A DNA stretch of 64,000 nt from Paragordius varius. Taxonomy: Eukaryota > Nematomorpha. Every line of letters starts with the position of its first letter. Position 1 is the first letter of the stretch. Shown here piece by piece: positions 32,061 through 43,026 of this stretch. Position numbers and translations under genes: made by a program. The notes under the pieces were generated by a model. It ran no database searches. It was given only the letters and a program-made list of their open reading frames with translations, and had not been told where the DNA came from. The DNA lies in NCBI GenBank assembly GCA_964247055.1, contig OZ176051.1, positions 4,960,001-5,024,000 on the forward strand, in the 5' to 3' direction.

Positions 32061-32594
32061 TAAGGTGACCAGACGTCCCGCTTTTTCACACTTTGTCCCG
32101 CGTCCCGCTACGTTTTTAAAATGTCCCGCTTTTTCACGATTATATAAAAAAAATTTTTTTTTAATACAAATAATTTTCTTTATCTGTTTAAATTTTTTAT
32201 CATTAAATATCTTTAAAATCTATATTTATATTAAAATTTTTTATTTTTAAATTAAAAATATTTATTTTTTTGAATTTATATTATATGATTATACATTTTC
32301 CTTCCTACTACTACTGTCATCATTATCAAAAAGCAAAGTTACACAAATCTCTAGATTAAAAGACAAATTGATACCATAAATCGGTACCTTACACGTTTAT
32401 TCCACAAAATTAAGGTAATATAATATTTAATATACTAATATTTTAGTTACTGGCCAACATTATTAAAAAGCCAAATTAATACCACAAATCGGTAGCTTAA
32501 AAGACAAATTGATGCCACAAATCGGTACCTTACACGTTTATTCCAGAAAATTAAGGTAATATAATATTTATTACACTAATAGTAGATTATAAAT

Positions 32595-34350
32595 ATGCGC
32601 ACAAAAAGAGGTTGTAAATTCAACGATGAATTAATGAAAGATTTTCCTTTTGTCAAAAAAACGAATGAATCATCTGTTAAATGTCTTATATGCGAGGGGG
32701 AATTCACCCTAGCACATGGCGGCAAGCATGATATTACAAAGCATATGGAAACACAGAAACATAAAAAATGTTTAGATATGGCGGCATCATTTTACAAAAT
32801 GAGCGATTTATATCGAAAAACCGCTTTTGGAGAGGAAGAAAAGAATTCGGCACTAGCTGAGGGCGTGTTATCTTTTCACGCCGTTAATCACAATCATTCC
32901 TTTAGATCTATGGACTGTACCTTACAGGTTATTCGCACGTTATTCCATAAAAAATTTACATGTGCCCGTCCAAAGGCTGAAGCCATTGTGTGCAATGTCC
33001 TTTCGCCACATGCATTTTCTGAAATACAAAAAGATTTGCTGAAAATTAATTTTTTATCCCTATACTCTGATGCATCAAATCACCATGAAACAAAATTATT
33101 TTCCACTTTAATAAGATATTTTGATTCAGAAACCGGAGTAAAAATTAAAATTTTAGATTTAATTTCTCTACCCGGTGAAAATTCCGACATAATTTTTATT
33201 TTAAAAATGAATATTCTAGAAAAAAATAATTTAAAAGAGAAAATCATTGCATTAGCGGATAATCTTAATCAAAACATTATTGGCGTTGGGTGTGCAGCGC
33301 ATATAATACACAACGCTATTCAAACAGCTGCTGATTGTTACCCCTAGATGTGGAAAATGTAATATTCCTATTTTTATATATACACGAAACGCTTTAAGAA
33401 TTCTGTGCAAATGCAGAACTTCAATATCAAAAAATGCTTGGATATTGTAAAACTCGTTGGTTAGCTTCTATGCCAGCTATCGAAAGAATTTTAAAATATG
33501 ATCCTTTAAAATCTTTTTTCTACAACTTTAAAAACGTTTTTTGAAAGTGATTCTTTAAAAATATGGTTAGAATTCTTACATAATCAAGCTTCTCTCTTTA
33601 AAAATGTTATTAAATTTATAGAAGGTGACAAAATTTCGGCAATCGAAGTAGCCAATGAAGTTAGTAACCTAAAATTCCAATGTCAAGAACGGTTAGAAAA
33701 TAATTTTATACTATTAACTATCCGCAATATAATAAATAATTTGGAAAAACAAGGCTTAATAAATCGCCAAGATATCATGTACCATATAAAAATGTTTTAT
33801 ACAAACTGTAAAGATTATTTGGAAGACTGGACGGTGCAATTCAATGAAATTGATCATTTTCATTGGATAACATTAAAATCAGAATTTAATTGATGCGATG
33901 TTCAAAAATCATTTGATTATATCTGCTCCCAATAATTCTCAAAAAGTAATCTTTCAGAAAATGATATTTTTTCTGAAGTATCATTAGTTAAAAGTTATAA
34001 TAATGAAAAACTTAAATTATGGACAAAAAGAAAAATATACAGTAGAAAAGAAATAATTGGAAATGTTTCATCATTTTGAAACCAACTATATTACATACAA
34101 TAATATTTTAAGAATTGTGGAATTCGCACTATCTTTACCTGGAACCAACGCTGCTACTGAGTGCGTTTTTCCCACAGTAAATCAGGTGTGGACATCGGTA
34201 AAAATTAATTTAAATGTTGAAAATTTAAAGGCCGTTTTATCTGTCAAATATAATTTGACAAATTCTTGTGAAGACTTCTACAATGTTTTAAAAAATGATG
34301 ACAATCTGCTAAAACGCATTCACTCAAACAAAAAATATGCCAAAGAATAA
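32595..34350 (+). pseudogene. hAT transposase (BED zinc finger to dimerisation domain), broken
   Basis: The first open stretch, 32595-33347 (250 aa), starts MRTKRGCKFNDELMKDFPF. It holds a BED-type zinc finger (CLIC at about residues 31-34, then HDITKH and QKHKK), followed by the start of the RNase-H-like catalytic region. After a stop at 33345-33347, shifted frames continue with KTRWLASMPAIERIL (about 33450-33500). The open stretch 34057-34350 encodes the hAT C-terminal dimerisation region (LSLPGTNAATECVFPTVNQV followed by WTSVK). This order is typical of animal hAT/ZBED-like transposases. At least two frame breaks make it non-autonomous. The ATG at 32595 lies 534 nt inside the element. Confidence 0.85.
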
Positions 34351-34439
34351 AATATTTTCTTATATTTATAAAGTGTTTATGTTAAAAAATAAACAAAATT
34401 ACTTAAAATATTGTATAAGTCTTCATAATTTGTCAAATT

Positions 34440-35290
34440 ATATTTGAACACATAAAATGGCTTTTATTCAACATTTAAATTTGATTCCGTGTCCTTACTT
34501 AATTTACTGTGGAAAAACGCGTTCAATAGCAGTGCTTCAGGTAAAAATGCAAATTCTATAATTAAAATAATATTGTATGGAACATAATTTGTTTAAAAAT
34601 GATTATTTTAACCATTTCTATCCTACGTATTTTTTTCTGTTGTCCATAATATAAGTTTTCATTCAATATATTTATTTAATAATGGGACTTCATAAAAAAG
34701 TGTCATTGTGCACCGTCTTGTCTTCCAAATAATCGTTTCTGTTAGTATAAAACATTTTTATATTCTGGCTATTCATTGAGCCTTGTTTTTCTGGATGCTT
34801 TATAATATTGCGATTAGGTAAAGGTATAAAATTATTTTCTAACCTTTTTTGTCTTGGATTTTTTTTGACCTTTGTCCTGTGATAAAAAATAGGATTCTAG
34901 GAGATCACATTTTTATAAATATTTCAATCGCTGGCAAAAGAGCTAACCAACAGTTCTACAATATCCAAACATTTTAACATCTATATTTTCCACATCCAGG
35001 GGTAACAAATCAGTAGCTGTTTGAATAGCGTTGTGTATCTGCCAATAATGTTTTGATTAAGATTATTCGCTAAATTGTTAAAAATATTTTTTGTGCCGCT
35101 TCTTGCATCACCCAGCGCACTTTGTGATGATTTCGTCTTTATTATTTTTTTCTAGAATATTACAATCACTTCACCCTTTGTTCGCGTACATGTAAATTTA
35201 TTGAATATTGTACAAACAACCTGTAAGGTACAAATTTTTTTATATTTATAATGTATTTGTGTCAAAAATAAATAAATATTACAATAAATT
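34440..35290 (-). pseudogene. Inverted second hAT transposase fragment
   Basis: On the - strand the text parallels the left copy. The complement of about 35030-35090 matches GCGGATAATCTTAATCAAAA and the following bases at about 33255-33280. Strings around 34960-35000 match the CTTGGATATTGTAAAACTCG region near 33430. The stretch 34445-34540 matches the C-terminal TGAGTGCGTTTTTCCCACAG segment near 34160. It is shorter and more decayed than the left copy, with no long open frame. Confidence 0.75.
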
Positions 35291-35607
35291 TTTTGTATAA
35301 AAATTTTTGGTTGTGCCTCCCAATGACCCCCCCCCCCTCTCAGATTTGTCCCGCTTTTTCCTTAAAAAAATCTGGTCACCTTATCTTAGTACCAATGTGG
35401 TAAACCATTTTTATTAATCTCTCCAGATATTGACATTCATATATCCAGGTAGAAGAGCGTGTGACGGGCGGGCTCCTTACCATCACGGAACGGACGACTC
35501 TTATTGCCTATCTACACTTTTTACACGTTTCAGGACAAGGAATAACTTATTAAATGACTTGCAAATGTATTAGTTTATATTTATTTTATCAATAATACCT
35601 ATACCAT

Positions 35608-35680
35608 GACCGCGTGGCCTAATGGATAAGGCGTCCGACTTCGGATCGGAAGATTGGGGGTTCGAGTCCCTCCGTGGTCG
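35608..35680 (+). tRNA. tRNA-Arg (anticodon TCG)
   Basis: 73 nt. The acceptor stem GACCGCG pairs with CGTGGTC, and the discriminator is G. The D-arm contains TGGCCTAATGGATAAGGC. The anticodon arm is TCCGA-CTTCGGA-TCGGA with anticodon TCG. The T-arm is GGGGG-TTCGAGT-CCCTC, with a weak last pair. There is no intron. A T8 run at 35682-35689 is a Pol III terminator. It decodes CGA. Confidence 0.95.
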
Positions 35681-35681
35681 A

Positions 35682-35689
35682 TTTTTTTT
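35682..35689 (+). terminator. Pol III terminator of tRNA-Arg
   Basis: A run of eight T directly after the tRNA gene. Confidence 0.8.
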
Positions 35690-36111
35690 ATTTTTTACTC
35701 AAAAAACAATTTAGCAATCTTTTTACGATACTTTTGGCACTCCTACCTAACTACTTTTGTCTTTTCCCTTCCCTCATAAAATTTAGCTCAATCATTTATT
35801 TTTTATTTTTCATCAAAGTACAATTAAGTAAGAAAAATTAATACTCTTGCTACATTATAAATTTTTATCCTTTTCTTTCCCTAAAACCATAATTTATTTT
35901 AAATAGATAAAGAAAATTTGAATGATTTCAATATTTACCAATAAAAAACTATAGCATTAATCTTGTTATCATACAAGAATGATATCATATGCAGTCAACT
36001 CCTTTTATATGACAACAATAATAATCAAATAAGATTTGAAACGTACCATGAAAAATCCATATATACATATGTAAATTAATTTTTTATTTTAATTTCATAT
36101 AAATTTTTGAA

Positions 36112-38291
36112 TTAATTTTGGTTTCTGTTTAACAAACTCCTCAAGCTTCGCAGGCGACTTGCAAAAGGTATCGGACTGTAGTTTCGAATTTGAAAAACTA
36201 TTTCTGTTCCCGGATCCATTTCAACCTTTATATTTATAAAAACACATTTGTCATATACAATAAAATAAATTTTGAAATGATGAATTGTACATACTAACAT
36301 TAAAATTAACGAATTCTGTTAACCACGTATTGACCGAAAATACATTTAAATTGTATTGAACAAGATTTGATGGCGGACTCAAGACTGTCTTGGCTTGTAT
36401 GATGGTGACACATAAATGTCTCGTTCTAGATTCGGGAACTAAAACAAAAATAAAACAAATTTATGAATTGGAAATGAATATATTCGTATGGTATGGAAAA
36501 TTTATTTTACATTCATAAAAAAAATTGTAAAATAAATTTAACTGAATTAATAATTAAAAGGGCTTTTACGTCAAACTTAATAAAATTAAAAAAATAACAA
36601 GACGATTTTAGTATATCATACATATTTTACATATTTAAACTTTCATTTTAGTAAATTAATTATTCACTAACATATGGAAGGCGGTACAAAATAATTATCA
36701 AAGGAATCCTTATTTTCAGGGATACGAGCTCCAAGGCAACACAAATTTTGATCATCCCCATAGATAAATGGGTATCTAAAATATTAAAATTATGTTTTTT
36801 CAACATATTTGTGCCTGTATGCCAATTGTTTATAAATATTAATGTGACTTATTAAAATTACATGTAAGGTGAGTTTACTTTTCACAAGTTAATAAATTGT
36901 CACTGAATGAAAAAAATTATTAATAAAAGACTTTGAATAAGAAATATAACCTGCGTGTCTGTTCAACTTTACCCAAAACCGGTTCAATATCGCAAAATAT
37001 TTCTTCAGCCGTAGAAGATGGAAATAATTGGCTAACTTTACGAACTCTCTCACGATCAATAATATTGTTTGAGGCTTGTGTTTCATTGTTCACATTTGCT
37101 AAATTATCGTAGCGAGAAACGTCATCCCTCAGATAATCCATATAAGCGGATTGGAGAGTTGCATTCCCATAGTTTATGGCTAATTAAAAATCAATAATAT
37201 TTTTGAAACCTTTAATATATATAGTGCATAAAGCTTCGTAAAATCGAGATCAAATAGTTAAAAAAGTTTTGCTATATGCGTAAAAATTTTACTGAAATTG
37301 GATGAAAAATTTCCAATCTTATATATTTGTATTCCGAGTTGGCATCCCTTAACTTGTAAAACGAGACCTGTCGTATCTGAAAAAAATAACAAAAATACAT
37401 TTAATTGAATGGGTAACGAAGAGAGTTTATAATGTAAATGATGTGGAATTTGCTGTAAAAAAGGTAAAATATAATTAATTTAATTAAAAAAATTATCCAA
37501 GTGCTACTTCAGGATAGTTTTGGAAAAAATAACTGATTTTCTGACGATGCATTTGGCAAAAATTTGAGAATAATAAATATATTTTATTTTACCTTATTTC
37601 AAGGTGTTCTTTACATCGTTAACATGTTGTAAATAAAATTTGTCAATGAAAACAAAAACATTACTTGCATATAAGTAAGCTGATCTATGCGGCATTAACG
37701 ATATAGGATTTAATCCATCGTTTGGTAAAAGTGGATTCCTATACAAAATTTGACAAGGCGGGGGCGGTGGGGGTGGTCTAGGTGAAAAAGGCATCAAAGT
37801 TGGTTGTTGAGTAAAAGAACTATTATTACCATTCAATTGAATCGAAACATTAACTGATTCACTAATATTATTAGGGATGCTTGTGAGGACGCTACCATTA
37901 TTTTCGAATGTCGAATTAGTTATGTTGGAAAATTGATGTGCCGTAGGCTGGGAACCTGTTGTACCCAAAGGAAATAATGTCCTATCTAACTCGGCCAGAA
38001 TGGACCAATAAATAGCTAATCTCCTTATTCGCTTCAATTAACAAAAGATGGTATGTATATATACTGTTATATAAATATCCCATTTAAATTATTAAATTAA
38101 CGTTGAATTTTATATAAAAAAACCAAATTTAATTATCCATATACTTCGTTATTTGAGTCCGCAGCGATTCTGTCTGATGTCATATTTCTCCGATCTTGCC
38201 GTTTAATTTGATGTTCAACATGGCCATAGTTTTTATGAATAATAGTTATAATTAAACATATTGTGGTTATATAAAAGGTAATTCGGTCCAT
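36112..38291 (-). CDS. Unrecognised secreted, N-glycosylation-rich protein, 7 exons, 394 aa
   Basis: Exons in coding order: 38291-38145, 38031-37665, 37376-37293, 37179-36951, 36775-36672, 36438-36299, 36225-36112. They sum to 395 codons with the stop. The start MDRITFYITTICLIITIIHK is a clear signal peptide or anchor. Residues about 70-130 are a Ser/Asn/Thr linker with seven N-x-S/T sequons and then a PRPPPPPPPCQ proline tract. The second half has a spaced set of cysteines (GCQLG, FCDIEP, NLCCLG, SICFPE, LCVTI), suggesting a disulfide-bonded folded domain with beta-type strings such as LVLQVKGCQLGIQIYKIG and HLCVTIIQAKTVL. It ends SRLRSLRSLLNRNQN. No later membrane segment is seen. I do not recognise the family. 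Phases agree at all six junctions. Confidence 0.8.
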
Positions 38292-39489
38292 TTTTGTAGT
38301 TTATGAAAATGTTTTTAAATATATTTGAATATGGAATTATATCGAAAGATAAAAACAAAAATCAGGTTATGTGACAATTTTGATTGAAATATTATATTTT
38401 GTTTCCTATATTATATTCGTTCATATTGATATCTTTTAAAGATCTAAACACATATCTGACATACATTATATTGATAGTGTGTATTTTTGAAAAATTAATC
38501 TGTCCTCAATAACGAGCGAATTATAGCCGACTCTACCAACAATTTACGGAAGTTAAAATTAGCCAAAATTTTAATTAAATTTAAAATGTTGACTTGGAGT
38601 TTTCCGGATATCGTGTAGGCCCATTTAGATACAATAATTATTTTTATTTGTAATTTATGGATGCACCGAACGTAGTAAAGCTTTTTTAATTCCCCTTTAG
38701 GTAAAAACTTGCGAAATTATTAAAATTATCACAAATATTTGTCGAAATGCATAGATATATAATAATAAATTATATGTGTTATTTTTAAGTACTTTGGGTT
38801 TAGCTCACTCTCTAAAATTTCTTACTTATTGAGACAATTGTGCGAAACCATAACTACGTTATATGATTAAAAAAGATTGAATGAAAAAAAAGACGTTTTA
38901 GGTGCGTAAAAAATAGTCAAACATGTACAAAATTACTTGACAAATTGACAAGTGCTGACATGGGTAATTATTGTCACCAAAACACAGTTTTGTGTTAAGA
39001 AAGTTGACAAGGGCTTATCAGCAAGGGAAAATTTTATACATTCACTAAGCACGAATAGCAAGATATAGGAATTTACCACAAGAACCTTAGCTTTACACTT
39101 GTACACTAATACATAAAGGCAAAAAAATTGTTAAGAGATGAAAATTAACACTCTATGCACCCAAAAGCGTAACCATGGCCATGAATGTTGTATAATGCAG
39201 TATTTGTTTTATTTTTCAGGGATGATTACATTTTACTGTAGTTTTATACTCCAGAACTTCTTGTATATAAACTACCATTTTGAAGGTTGTTTTGGATAAA
39301 ATTTAATTATCAAATCCTGTTCTCGTGTATTGGATAAAAAACTTATTATTTTACAATAAAACTTTGAGGTCTGAATAATCAAAATTCGATTGAAATAAAA
39401 TCAATAAATATCAAAAATTTGCTGATAAAATATAGGAAGAAAGCTTTTTAAAGTAAACTATTTTCTTTTTAACCATATATTACATTTTA
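38292..39489. other. Spacer upstream of the secreted-protein gene
   Basis: AT-rich. No gene or element that I can name. Confidence 0.35.
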
Positions 39490-40490
39490 CTCAATGGCGT
39501 TTTGGGGTGTTTTAATATCCCAGAATTTAAAATTTGAGTGCCTTTAAAAGGACTTAAGATGTTACGAATTCAAGTATGCTTTCTTTAGCCCTTTTGGCGC
39601 ATAATACATTTTTTTAAAAAATGGAAAATTGTAAAAAAAATCCTTATTTCAAACTTTTTCGCCGCCATTTTCTTCTATATTTTTTTTAAATCGCTATTGC
39701 AACAGGCAAATTAATGTGTATTACAAATGTAAGTAATTAACATTAAATACTTTCAGGCTACATTTTACGAGAAAATTTATTTTAATATCATCTGTCGTTT
39801 CAATTTTTTAACATTTAGACACATTCATTTATATCCTTCGATTCAAATTGGAGTAGTTAGATACCCCAGTGTTTAAAAGTAAATACTTTAAAAAATATAG
39901 AATTGGAACCATGGCTAATATAACATTCATAAACCGAAATATACAAAAAAGTTCATTCAAAAATACTGGATATTACTTATTTTAAGGTAAAACCCAAATA
40001 GAAATTTAGTCAACCTGACAGGTGTGCATTAGCTAAATTAAAAATTAATGAAAAATAAACCATTTTTTTGTTTCTGTAAATGTTAGATGTAAATTAAATA
40101 AAAAAATAGCCTTTATTTTAACTTCAAATACGCTATATTATACAAAAATGTTGTAAAATCATGGTATCGAAGTAGAATATGTTTTTTTGAAAACTAATTT
40201 ATTTAGATATTTGGCTAATTTATATAATTTTTAATAGGATAAGTTTTCAATAATATCAACTTAATAGTCTAGGCTATAGATCCCTTTGAATCGAAGTGTT
40301 AAATCTGTGTCAATTTTTGACTCTAGAAGTCTTAAAATAAAAAACATAGGTTTATTTAATAAATTAGAACAATATTCGATGATTAAATTTTAAGTAAAAT
40401 AACTTTCAAAACTGTAGTTTATTTACAAGATTTAACTATGAAATATACTATCCCAATAAGTCAACTAGGTCATAAAGTGATAAAAGTTTG
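39490..40490. mobile_element. Family C MITE split by a family B MITE
   Basis: Left half 39490-39800 (GCGTTTTGGGGTGTTTTAAT, TTTTTCGCCGCCATTTTCTT) and right half 40330-40490 (AACTTTCAAAACTGTAGTTT, then ATCCCAATAAGTCA) together match the uninterrupted copy at 20295-20774. A B copy sits between them, bounded by TTAA at 39808 and 40299. B is therefore younger than C here. Confidence 0.6.
39808..40302 (+). mobile_element. TTAA-flanked MITE, family B copy 2
   Basis: Same orientation and landmarks as the 30380 copy: CCTTCGATTCAAATTGGAGT near the left end, ACAGGTGTGCATTAGC inside, GAATCGAAGTGTTAA at the right end. Confidence 0.6.
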
Positions 40491-41200
40491 CACCTAAAGG
40501 GCTAAAGAAGGCATCTTTTCAAATTTGACCCAATATCTTAAATAGAATCGTAACTAATATCGTTCTGGAGCATTGGATCTATTGATAAATATAGTGGGAG
40601 GGATAAAAAAGTCGCACTTGACTTGCAAGTCAAGCGTGGCAAGTTGGACAAGTATACTTAAGCCAGTAAGTGTACACTTGAAGATCGGAGATAAAAAACA
40701 CTTAAATCATGTCTTTTGCTTTTGAATGTAACATTTTTTTGCCACCTCCATCGAATTTTACGGAAATCATTTCAACCAAAATTAATGAAATGGGGCTTTA
40801 AAAAGATAAACAACCAATAATTCATTATTTAAGTTTTTTAAACTTAATGACACGTATGTTAATATAATAATATAACTTTTTTACTATTGACTGGTACCCA
40901 AAATTTATAAGTTAATGAAACCATTTGCCCTTAAAATATATTCTATTATTTTACAAGTTTAGCATAATGACAGGCATAATACATAATTACAGAGCATCTT
41001 CTAATTATTTATTTTTTAAAAAGCTCATATTTATTACAGTTTTGTAATTTCTAGAGTCTAAAATTGAAACAGCTTCAAAACACGATTGAAACAAACAACT
41101 GATATTACAAAACATATCAAGTTTTTGCTGGTAAAATGTAGACTAAAAGCTTTTTAAAATTATTTTTCTCTAGCTAACATTTATTTGCCTGTTCATAGCG

Positions 41201-41777
41201 ATAACATTTCGATTTAAATTGAGGTATCAAAATATCCCAGATTATTTTCAAGTTGATTTTTTTAGAAAACTATTGAAAACAGCGGTGTCAATTTAAAGTT
41301 ATGCTTCTATCTTAATAAATTTAATATAAATAAACCAAAATACCTATATAAAATTTAGTTAGAAAAAAAGTTTCGCATCAAACTACTTTAACGCCATTTT
41401 TACATTACTTTTTGCAACATATCGTATTTATTTAATTCTAAGCCTAAAATTAAGTTTTTTTATTAAAATAAAATTTAACATTGGTATAGAACAAGTTATA
41501 TATTTTGCATATTCCTATATTTAGTTTATGCACACATGACATGTGCATGTTGTCTAAAATTTCACCTTCAGGTTTTACCTCTCAATAAGTAATAGTAAGT
41601 ATTTTTAAATGATTGTTTTTTCATATTTCGGTTCATTAATGTTATATTAGTGCAAACTTTTGCCATGGTATTAATTAATACCATATTTTTAAAATATTTT
41701 TTAACCAAGCCTGAAGTATCTAATTACCCCAATATGAATTATAGAATTGAAATGAATGTGTTGTATCCAAGTGTTAA
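41201..41777 (-). mobile_element. TTAA-flanked MITE, family B copy 3 (inverted)
   Basis: Reverse orientation. It starts ATAACATTTCGATTTAAATT and ends TTGTATCCAAGTGTTAA. The interior string ACATGACATGTGCATG mirrors the other copies. Family C-like sequence flanks it on both sides (about 41100-41200 and 41790-41930), so this may be a second B-in-C nest. Confidence 0.5.
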
Positions 41778-42372
41778 AAAAAGAGATGAAGGTTTTTTAC
41801 GATTGTATTTTTAAAAAATAATTTGTAAATGCGCCTAAAAGACTAAAGAAAACATATTTAAAAAATATTCAAATATTAATCGCTATGGGATATAAAATAC
41901 CCCGAAGGATAATAGAGTAACTTGCTTGATAAAATTTATATATCACATGAAAGCAACCATGACTTAAAAAACTTGTAAGTCATAAAAAATTCTTCCACCC
42001 ATATTTATTAAATGGATTCAGTAAATTATCTATTAAGATTTTAAATATGCTAAATTTTCCACACTTATTTTGAAAGCTTATATTTATCAGACAAATCGTA
42101 TATGGTTTTTATGATATTTCATAATATATTGGCCAAAATATATTAGTATTAATGTATCATTATTAGGTAGGGAACACGAAATTTAAGAACTTTTATATTT
42201 ACGGATTTCTCTACAGAATATAATTGTTTTATCAGGATTTTTATGTAACCCCTAGTTTTTGAACTGTGTTATACAAAACTTTATTATAAAAAAAATTGAA
42301 AATATTTAAATCGCTGGCTATATTTTTTGCATTTAATATTAACAAATAACTGGTAATAAAAATAATATTTGA

Positions 42373-42947
42373 TTAACACTTCGATTCCATTTGGGGTATC
42401 TAAATACCCCAGACCAAATTAAATTTTAAAAAACTACTGAAGGAAACGGTCCTAATTTAAATTTATGCTTCTATCCCAATAAAAATTATATAAATAGGCC
42501 AAAATATTTTAATAAAATTTCGTTTTGGAAAAAAAAGTTCCATCTCAAACTACTTGGACGCCATTTTTATGCAAACTTTTTGCAAAATATCGTGTTCATT
42601 TATTTTTCAAAGTATAGTTTAAGGTAATTTTTTATTTAATTCATTTTAACACTGATATAAATAAAAAAAGTAGTTTATTTTGTATTATTTTTCAATTTAG
42701 CCATTGCACATATGTCAGGTTGACTAAATTTTCACCTTTGGGTTTTAGCTTAAAATAAGTAATATCAAGTATTTTTGAAAATTTTTTTTTATATATTCCG
42801 GTTTATTAATGTTATATAAGTGCAAAATTTTGCTATGGTTTCAATTCCTTCCATATTTTTTAAAGAATTTAATTTTAAACAGGCCTGGGGTATCCAACTA
42901 CCCCAATTTGAATCGAAGGACTAAAATATGTTGTATCCAAGTGTTAA
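42373..42947 (-). mobile_element. TTAA-flanked MITE, family B copy 4 (inverted)
   Basis: 575 bp bounded by TTAA. It starts TTAACACTTCGATTCCATTT and ends GGACTAAAATATGTTGTATC before CAAGTGTTAA. It lies 80 bp before the AT-hook gene start. Confidence 0.6.
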
Positions 42948-43026
42948 AAAGTTTAGTTAACACTTCAGTACTGTGTTATAACGAATTTTATTGTATATAC
43001 CTTTTTGTGAAAGAATGAAAATTTAG

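Larger units (their letters stand above)
32061..35383 (+). mobile_element. hAT DNA transposon with 8-bp target duplication, composite of two inverted copies
   Basis: Terminal inverted repeats TAAGGTGACCAGA lie at 32061 and, as complement, at 35371-35383. The 8-bp TCTTAGTA is duplicated at 32053-32060 and 35384-35391, the hAT signature. The left part (to about 34440) carries a + strand transposase relic. The right part (about 34440-35383) is a diverged reverse-complement copy of the same transposase region and brings its own 5' end, so both termini are 5' type (TAAGGTGACCAGA plus nearby CCCGCTTTTTC repeats). Two C8-10 runs and many small changes suggest it is not recent. Confidence 0.85.

Noticed and set aside
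40617-40634. Perfect 18-bp palindrome CTTGACTTGCAAGTCAAG
   Set aside because: Short, isolated and with no gene nearby; probably chance or repeat debris.
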